Assembly (NCBI GenBank): GCA_034190875.2
Contig: CM067346.1
Span: 17,580,592-17,644,591 of the forward strand
Reading direction: 5' to 3'
Length of the DNA stretch: 64,000 nucleotides
DNA from: Urechis unicinctus
Taxonomy: Eukaryota > Annelida > Polychaeta > Xenopneusta > Urechidae
Part shown: positions 56,178-64,000 of the stretch, in pieces
Layout of the letters: each line of letters starts with the position of its first letter
Numbering within the stretch: the stretch's first letter is position 1
The notes under the pieces: model-generated
Seen by the model: the letters and a program-made list of their open reading frames with translations, nothing else
What the model was told of the DNA's origin: nothing
Databases searched by the model: none
Position numbers and translations under genes: made by a program

Positions 56178-59100
56178 AGGTTTAACAGGTTACTAAATCT
56201 GAATAGTGTCGAATCAAAAGTGCTAATTTCCCACCCAGTTTAACAGTCGGATATACTACTCTGGTAAAATTAGCGACAGATTTCACCAAATCCACTCGCT
56301 CGGCCTTAGATTAATTCTACACGAGTCTATATCTGGTAGATAGCATATCCTGAAGAGGTGATATCTTGATCCGAGTATATGAGGCAATCATTATAATGAT
56401 TATAGTGATGCTAGAGGAATCATCACTTTAGTACCCATCATTATTTCTAATATGTGGTCGTTGGCATGTGAATATAATCAAATATATATACACACATGTA
56501 TATTTAGTATGATTCTTGTAAAAGTCCGCCCCGCTCGGATGGTGCTCCAATTTACCTAAGCCTTGTGAATGATAGACAGTCCTCATCGCTTCTGTATAGC
56601 GAAAACAAAACATATCCAGTCCAAGCCGTTCGTCGCATGAATGTTTATGTTTTATTCATGGCTATGATTTCATTGAGCATGGTCATTTCAACGAAAATGT
56701 ACGCCCACACCAGCGCAATAACTCGTATACATATAGCAAGGTTTTATCACAATCTTCTGATGAAGTATTTACAACCATTCGGTCTAATCCCTATCTAATC
56801 ATGAATGTTTGTCATGATTTGCTAGAAGCGAAATCGATAATTTCTTGAATCGGAATACGGGAATTGAATTGTACAGAATGTGACAGACATGTGGCTTTGA
56901 ATCATGTCGAGATTGAACATTACAGGCAGGAACTGTGTGCAGGCCTAAAGTCATTGAAATCTTTTCCCCACAGGTGAGGTTACGTTATCATCAGCCGATG
57001 AATCTCAATGACGCTGTGGTGAGATACCAAATATTTAGCTATCGGTCATATTAATGTTTATCCACAAGGGAAACGTTAATGTACGCCCACACCAGCGCAT
57101 TAAGTCGTATACATGTAGCCAGCTTTTATCACAATCTCCTGATGAAACATTTACAACCATTTGATCTAATCCCTATCTGATTATGAATGTTTGTCATGAT
57201 TTGCTAAGAGCAAAATCGACAATTCCTTGAATCGGAATACGGGAATTGAATTGTATAGACTCTGCCAGACATGTGGCATTGAATCATGTCGAGATTGAAC
57301 ATTACAGGCAGAAACTGTGTTCAGGCCTAAAGTCATTGAAATCTGTTCACCACAGGCGAGATTACGTTATCATCAGCCCATGAATCTCAATGACATTGTG
57401 TTGAGATACCAAATATTTAGCTATCGGTCATATTAATATGTTTATCCACAAGGGAAACGTTAATTTGATGCTGCATTCACTTCTCAGTTATGCCAATCAG
57501 ATGAGCATATATAGGTTTGTTTACATGCGCAAGGAAAATTCTGTATGGTGGCTGGTGGTGATATTGACATTCCATATTTAACCGAATCCTCCAAGAATGA
57601 ATTCAAATTGGTCGTTTATCAGCCCTGATTGGACTAATTTGAGGCTGGGATCTCTTGGAAGTGGAAAGTTGTGGGTTGTTGCGTATTCCCTGCAGGTGAC
57701 TTACAGCCCTGTTTGAGCTGCTTATCTTTTTATTTACATCACCTATTCCAGCTAGTGTGGATTCAGGTATGATGTGCCAACCTAGCGGGCCCAATGCTGT
57801 ACACTGTGTAAACTACTTGGCCAGCGAGATGTTACATCGATATGTTTACGATTCTCGGTGCGCGCACCATGGCATACCTTAGCTAGTATTAATCCTACAA
57901 TTTTACAGTTACGAATCGATGGTCTGTTGACGATGACGAGCCGTTATGATAGTTCACAACTTGACACTCTTTTATCAATGATGTGCTTTTTTACCAAGTT
58001 GTTTTTCACCGATGCCAGAGATATAACGGCAACTGTGCTTGAAGTCATTCATCAATTTAACCGCAGCAAAATCTAATGGATCAACTTCACTGAAGCTCAA
58101 ACCAACCAATCACACATTATATTACCCCCCGAAAAACAAGGTGATAATTAAATTCAGTTTTCAAAAAACAGCAAATTTAATGGGATATTTGTTTGTTCGA
58201 ACCAATTGTCTCTTACACATGTAAAAAAAAGTTTCATACAGGTAAGATTATGAATGTTTCTGTGCGAAATTAATTGGCATTATATGCGCAGTCATATGTG
58301 TATCTGGTAAAGAACTATCATTTGTAGCAAGATATGCGTAGCACACAGTTATGCTTATTGAAAACTTACTGGATGCAATAGCATTAATCGGTTAGGCTTC
58401 GATGTAATGTTGAAAACATCTACATGTGTCATAAGCTTATATGTCCCGATAGATGTGATTATTGGTTACCCTGTGTATGACAGTACACGTAGGTGATTGT
58501 TTAATTCATTGAGACGAGAATCTAAACATTAACATTTCTAGGCGTATTGAGTTCTAGCGCTCATTACCGATAACAAGTCCGTCAAAAATTATATAATGTA
58601 CAGGTAAACATATCTTCATAATGTAATACTCTTCCTCTAACTGATAAAACTCCTTCCGAACCTTGGATTTCATAACATGGATTTGATAAGATTCACGTTA
58701 ATTAACACTTGTGATCTGTACATCAGGAGAAAAGAAAGGTTGAATAAATGAGCTACTTCCTAACATTTTCCATCTCAGTAGTGAATCCACATCCCTTCCC
58801 TGCTCCATCTCCCACATCCTAACCCTTTGTTTTCTTTATGTTTCTTTGCTTGTTGTGGCTATCATTTGCGCCCAAAAGCGAAGGCATTGCGTCAACGGGC
58901 CGAGTAATATATGTATATGTATTTGTTACCGCCATATCCTATCAATTCACTTAAGCAACACAAGTAGTCAGATTGCTTGTATTAAAAGTTGATTTGTACG
59001 CATGTGTGTGGCTATCAATATTCTCAAAATACTGACTCAACACATCCCAACCATTGGGAGTTATCTTGTAAATTGTCGCGATCACTATTGCTACAATACG

Positions 59101-62100
59101 CACCTTCTTCCCTGCCTGTCTTTTCATATTATAACATGCAACGGCAGGTGCGCGTAGCATTGTCTAACACTACTATAACCTGTTCGTTCTTTCCCATTGC
59201 TACGCGGTAATCATGTGGCTATGCATTAATGACAGGGGATGCTGCGAAGGCTGGGTCGAATGGAGCGCTCACAGGCATCAAGTAACTATAAAACACATTT
59301 CTAGTACTTCATTAAATTCAGCGACGTCTCTATAAATTATTTGGAACTAGGGATATTACGCCATCTATAACAAAATATATCGTTCATTTACGTAAATATG
59401 ACAACGTGGTGAATATATTACCTTAATGACCGTAGCTAATGCTGCAAGCAGCTGCTTACTGATCACCATGTCTATCTTCCATTTATCTCCATAATGAATT
59501 GGTGTTTTCTTAGATGGAAAAGAGAGTACGTAAAGCTTATTATATTTTACAGTAAATATAGAATATTTTAATGGTGTTGATTAAGGCATAGCCAAGGCCT
59601 TGACATACCTCATTGATTGATAAATAATATGTCTAGTCGTTTCCGTCCGGTCATTGCTTTTCGAATAGAACCTGTTCATTTGATATTCACAATAACGCAA
59701 CTACCTGTATTCATGAAAGCGCGTCCATTTCCTTTTCATTTAAGTCCACGTCCGTGGCTTAGCATACGCATTCTAATATACAGAGATCGACTTATGTTCC
59801 ATACGCTAGCTTTGCAAAAGCTGGTTACCATTCAATTTAGGGTGTATTCAGGTTACGGTGTCTAGCAACAACTAAAGTATACAAGTAGTATAGATCATCG
59901 GATGTAAGTCAATTTCCATCTATGTCGTAATCATAATATCCCATACGGCTGTTTCCATGTAATAACCACGTCCTGTCTAGACGAATAAGTGTTAATAACA
60001 CTGATTATACTTCGTCTGCGTGGGAAGATGTCGTTTATACCCGCGACATCGTGTTACTGCTTTACGTTCATCAATATTGCCCCACCTTAACGGCTTACAG
60101 CTCCACATATATTGATCATATGAATATGCATTTAGTTAGTAGAGCCTAGTCTTATTATCATATATTATAAAATCGCTTCCGATGTTCTTGAAACCTAAAT
60201 GATCTGACTCGTTTTGTTAACCGATAGCTCTCTTCGTGTTTCGGAGATTAGATCAGCCTCCAATGTCCGCAAATCTTTTGCCAAACCCGGTCGAAAGAAT
60301 ATAATATAAGCCCCTAGCTGGGTTTGCTCTCCCATATGACGTGCAAGAGGCGTGTTAAGGTTTATAGGTCAAAATATGTCTGCAATGTGTGTGTAGGTGA
60401 TGGGACGACTTGTTGCTGTAGTTCATTGATATTTACCATCAGCGGCGTTATATGCGATAAGTCAGCCCAATTCCTAGAGGTGATGACTAAAAAGTATCGT
60501 CCGTTTTCTCAAAACACGTTGATGGGATCAATAATTGTGTTTTTGCTTCTAATTATACGGCGTAGAGCGTCGAAAGACGTTTTAGCGGTTTGGTTTGTGA
60601 CGTATATTCGTGGCCCTGTAAATGACTTGGCTATTGTTCTCTTACACGGATTTACTGGATGAAGGACGCCGGAATACCCATCATATAATGACACTCGCTG
60701 AAGTATGATTACTTTATATATAAACAGGTTCGCATCAAAATAGATCAATAGAAGAATGTTAGCTTCGGGTTTGACGCCACCATTCATTTTCTAATCACTT
60801 GGACAGTCATCGTTGATAGAAAACGAATGGAATGTTCGACCCGCGCCGCTGTTGGCTTCATAAGAGTAATGGTACAAAACTAGCGTTGTCAATGTCCTTT
60901 ATATTGCGTTCTTTGCAATCGCATATAACATGATACGTATTGAGAATAATGTGCTCTGTAGATGTTAGAACCGATTGCTGATTTGAGATCAATAGTTATT
61001 AACCTGTGTCTAGCAACCCATTAACGCAATGCGATGCCACTATTTCGTCCGCCATAAACATCATGCTGGTATGGGGATTTCTCTTGAACTGTTAACACAG
61101 GGTATGTTGGCAACGGTGGTGAATTTACAAAACGCTGTTGGCTACGAAGCCAATCTTATGCAAACACATCCGTTCATTCAGTCTGGAAATTATCAGTATG
61201 CACAATGCTGTCATTTTGACCGAATATTTGGCGCCACAGTGATAACAAAGCCATCCTTGATATGACTCGTTAACGCTGGCGGTGCTTAGGTTTTATAGAG
61301 GGGCGCATTCGTTGTATGATCTCTGTATGATGCATATCGGTTGGCGCATATTCCTGTCCATTCAAATATTGTAAATACATCTGACAAACGTAGACCTATG
61401 CTGCTCCGTAGCAGTTAGCAAAAGTGACACAACATCAAACAATATTATGCCTAAGTGTTGACAATCATCGAAAACTCCAACATTATAGTTATAAGGGCGC
61501 CAATATGACGAGCTGTTAGGACTTGAGATAACACATTAACGCAGACTGTGTTCATCATCTACCCAGCGACACATTAACAGTGCCCTTTCATTCATATGGT
61601 ATGTGTATGTGAGGGCTCCAACGCTGGTCTTGTTCCATAAACGATTGCGATTATGTAAGTACTGGTATCAACAAAATTAACAATTAGAAGAACACGAAGA
61701 TAAATGCGCACGGTTGTGTATCGTGCGAAAGGATTTCCCCTTGCGGAAAAGGATATAACAATTATTTCTTCTCATCGCAAACGGGGTCTGTACTCCAGTG
61801 AAAGCAGTTTCAGGCATGTTTACCCATGGAACGAATTTGCTGTACCGTATTGATATCAGTGAGATGAATTTCTGTCGCTGGCCAATCTAAGACATCAACT
61901 CAGAGCACTTTTATTTACGCAGTTGTCGAGGACTATACTTGCGTGCAGCGTTTTAACATTAAATTTATGTCAATCATGATCATAAATGCTATCATCCGTT
62001 TAGTATCAATAATGATGCGATATCATGCGATTTTCTCCAGATAGCTATTATTCTAGGGAAATAGAAGACTTATAACGTAGTCTATGAATTAATTCGACAT

Positions 62101-63610
62101 AAAACAAAATCACCAACATCAGAATCATAACATATTCATTGTGTTTTGTTAGTACCAGAATGATTCAAATGGCAACAACTGCATCCGTTGTTAGATCAAA
62201 ATAAATATATTAATTAATTCCTCATATCATCATCACGCTACCTTCTTGTATACATTTTGGAGCCCAGCATGCTGCATCCCATATTTTAAGAAACTCCAAG
62301 CAAATGACCTTTACCCTAGTAACATAGGACAAGAATACATACAAGCAATCCGTAGTATATTTATAATGTAGATAAGCATTAACAAGTCATGCAACGATAA
62401 TGCAGGTGCCATCTATCCTCACGGTGATCGTACCACTTCAAAAACGAATAGTAATTATTGTCCCTGCAATATTTTATGTTAGTGTTGCATGAGTACTGAT
62501 GCTACGATTAATATTCATCCATTCGAATACAGTTACTAAGTTATAGTGTAAGTATGGGCTCTTTTTGTGATGCCTATTGTGGCGTGAATAAAAAATATTG
62601 CAAAGAGTTGTAACACTAAATAAGGGTTTAGATTTGTGATGAACTGCACCCGTTTCGTTACTGGCGTATATCGTTATTTCCTGTAGTCCGCTGTTTCATG
62701 CAATTAGACGTTATATATAAGTATAATAATTACTTGGACCACGACGAATTTATCAGCTTTCATCAGCCTTGAATTGGTGATCACCAACACAAAACTGTTA
62801 GCCATTATCAGCTATACGTACCGTTTCCGCTATAACTTGTGGCGTGCTGCATCCGTCTAGTACCATTTACATGGGTCAATACTATCATGCAGACAAAGAA
62901 CATTAAGTCTCTTCACATGCGTTCTGTCATTTAATCATGAAACGTTTATTCATCGAAACTCACAATTTTCTCATGATCTGCTGTTGTAGGGACATAACAT
63001 AGTCATATAGAACTTTAATGGTATTGTTTCCAGTACTACGCCCTGGATAATAGCTGCATGCTTATCGACACTTGAGGGTGGATAATGGCGTATTCAATTG
63101 TTTCTTCCTTCCGACAGTCAAGTGGCTCGAGCTCGAAACAGCTTTTAACAAATGTTGAGGAATTTTAATGGCAACCCAGTAAGACAAACAAGCATGCAAA
63201 GGGGGACCAAAGTATCTAAGGAAATGGACTTGTCGAATTCTATTGATAGAAATTGTACAAAAAATGAATCTGAAGTAAGTTGCCTTTGAATATCCTCATA
63301 TAGGGGCTTCCTTTTCAGATCCAGTTATAACTTAGCGGGAATGCATGAGCCTCGCAAATGATTAGCAGTTTTAGCATTATACATGAAGTGAAATGATGAA
63401 ACAGCTGAGATATATTCATGTTTTGTCAATCGAACAAATACCAACTGAATACGCTGTGGGTATCATAGGATGGTCTTAGATATGAAAATCATGCCTTGCC
63501 AAACGAGTTATAGGTCAATATAGTTCCAGTGGTGATTAAATCTACGCGGCTGCATGTCCAACTGTAGGAGTCATTCACCTCAATTGAAATGATGTATTTA
63601 TTGTGAATGC
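56178..63610 (+). repeat. duplicated block Z
   Basis: Collinear with block Y. It carries an internal tandem duplication (56,698 and 57,080, period 382), a deletion of the MITE-bearing segment region (joined near 60,110), and extra sequence at about 62,490-62,900. Its right end (63,215-63,605) matches array positions 39,135-39,420 and runs on into the start of the next unit (37,500-37,600). The unit junction therefore exists outside the array. No gene assigned. Confidence 0.85.
56698..57450 (+). repeat. 382-bp tandem duplication within block Z
   Basis: TGTACGCCCACACCAGCGCA begins at both 56,698 (one mismatch region after it) and 57,080. Both run through GAATCGGAATACGGGAATTG and AGCTATCGGTCATATTAAT. 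The second copy is closer to block Y than the first is, so it was probably supplied by a Y-like sequence. Confidence 0.85.
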
Positions 63611-64000
63611 TTGGGGAAGGATAAATCTTAAAAGGGGTTCCAATAAATTTTGGGGGACTCGACGTCGAACAAATCTTTGAAAAAAGTAAACGGGCGATCT
63701 CAAATTGAACACAGCAACACTGTGAACCTTGACTTTGTCTATCGGCGATTGTTATGCCGCGTGAAGGGTATTCTTTGTGTATTAAGGTCAGGCTGTTTTT
63801 TAATATTGTCATTATGCATTCAAAGTTAGCATAATTGGTACCATTTCAAGCTAAACTCGATTATGATCGACTGTGATATCATTTGGATGATCCATGTATC
63901 TTTACTGTTAATTTGAACCTGTGGCTATTTACTCGAACAAACGTGTTTATATCAAGTGGAATTTCGCGTGTTGGTCAAAACAACCTGCCGCGATGGACGA
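63611..64000. other. right flank of block Z
   Basis: Mostly unmatched. 63,827-63,920 shares two words with 8,870-8,960 (see the entry there). A 107-codon minus frame (63,489-63,812) overlaps repeat sequence and is not supported as a gene. Confidence 0.45.

Overview
This window looks like non-coding DNA from an animal nucleus, not a bacterial or viral replicon. It is AT-rich, has no dense long reading frames, and carries very long (TA)n, (TG)n and (CA)n tracts. The few gene-like pieces are broken by GT...AG intron-like gaps, and there are remains of a LINE and of a THAP-type element. A marine invertebrate such as a mollusc is plausible, but that is a guess from the style of the repeats. All identity statements below were made by eye; no alignment was run.

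Left part (1-33.7 kb): mostly unique sequence with microsatellites at 4.1, 10.2, 17.1, 20.4, 25.4 and 29.3 kb. Two places suggest host exons. One is a two-exon gene end on the minus strand (12,580-11,493) whose splice phases fit. The other is a 119-codon plus-strand frame at 18.2 kb interrupted by one TGA. At 26.9-28.7 kb lies a decayed convergent gene pair: a THAP-domain transposase-like gene (+) and a P2X7 C-terminal-like zinc domain gene (-), whose stop codons overlap in one CTAG. At 31.5-32.5 kb there is a degenerate LINE endonuclease/reverse-transcriptase fragment (-), with a possible ORF1-like remnant at 33.2-33.7 kb.

Right part (33.8-63.6 kb): nearly all of it is a mosaic of related duplicated blocks. 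Block X (33.8-37.49 kb) leads into a five-copy tandem array of a ~1.93 kb unit (37,493 to ~46.96 kb). Block Y (47.0-54.7 kb), chimeric block W (54.7-56.2 kb) and block Z (56.2-63.6 kb) follow. They share segments in the same order but differ by deletions, insertions and joins. The array units are almost identical, so they were amplified or homogenised recently. One unit carries a clustered patch of differences that looks like gene conversion. Block Y holds a clean 471-bp MITE-like insertion whose empty site is kept in block X. Much older fragments of the same family sit at 5.6-9.0 kb, so this is a dispersed repeat family and not only a local duplication.

I found no intact protein-coding gene, rRNA, complete tRNA or CRISPR array. 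The most interesting systems are the tandem/mosaic repeat family and the convergent THAP/P2X7-like pair.
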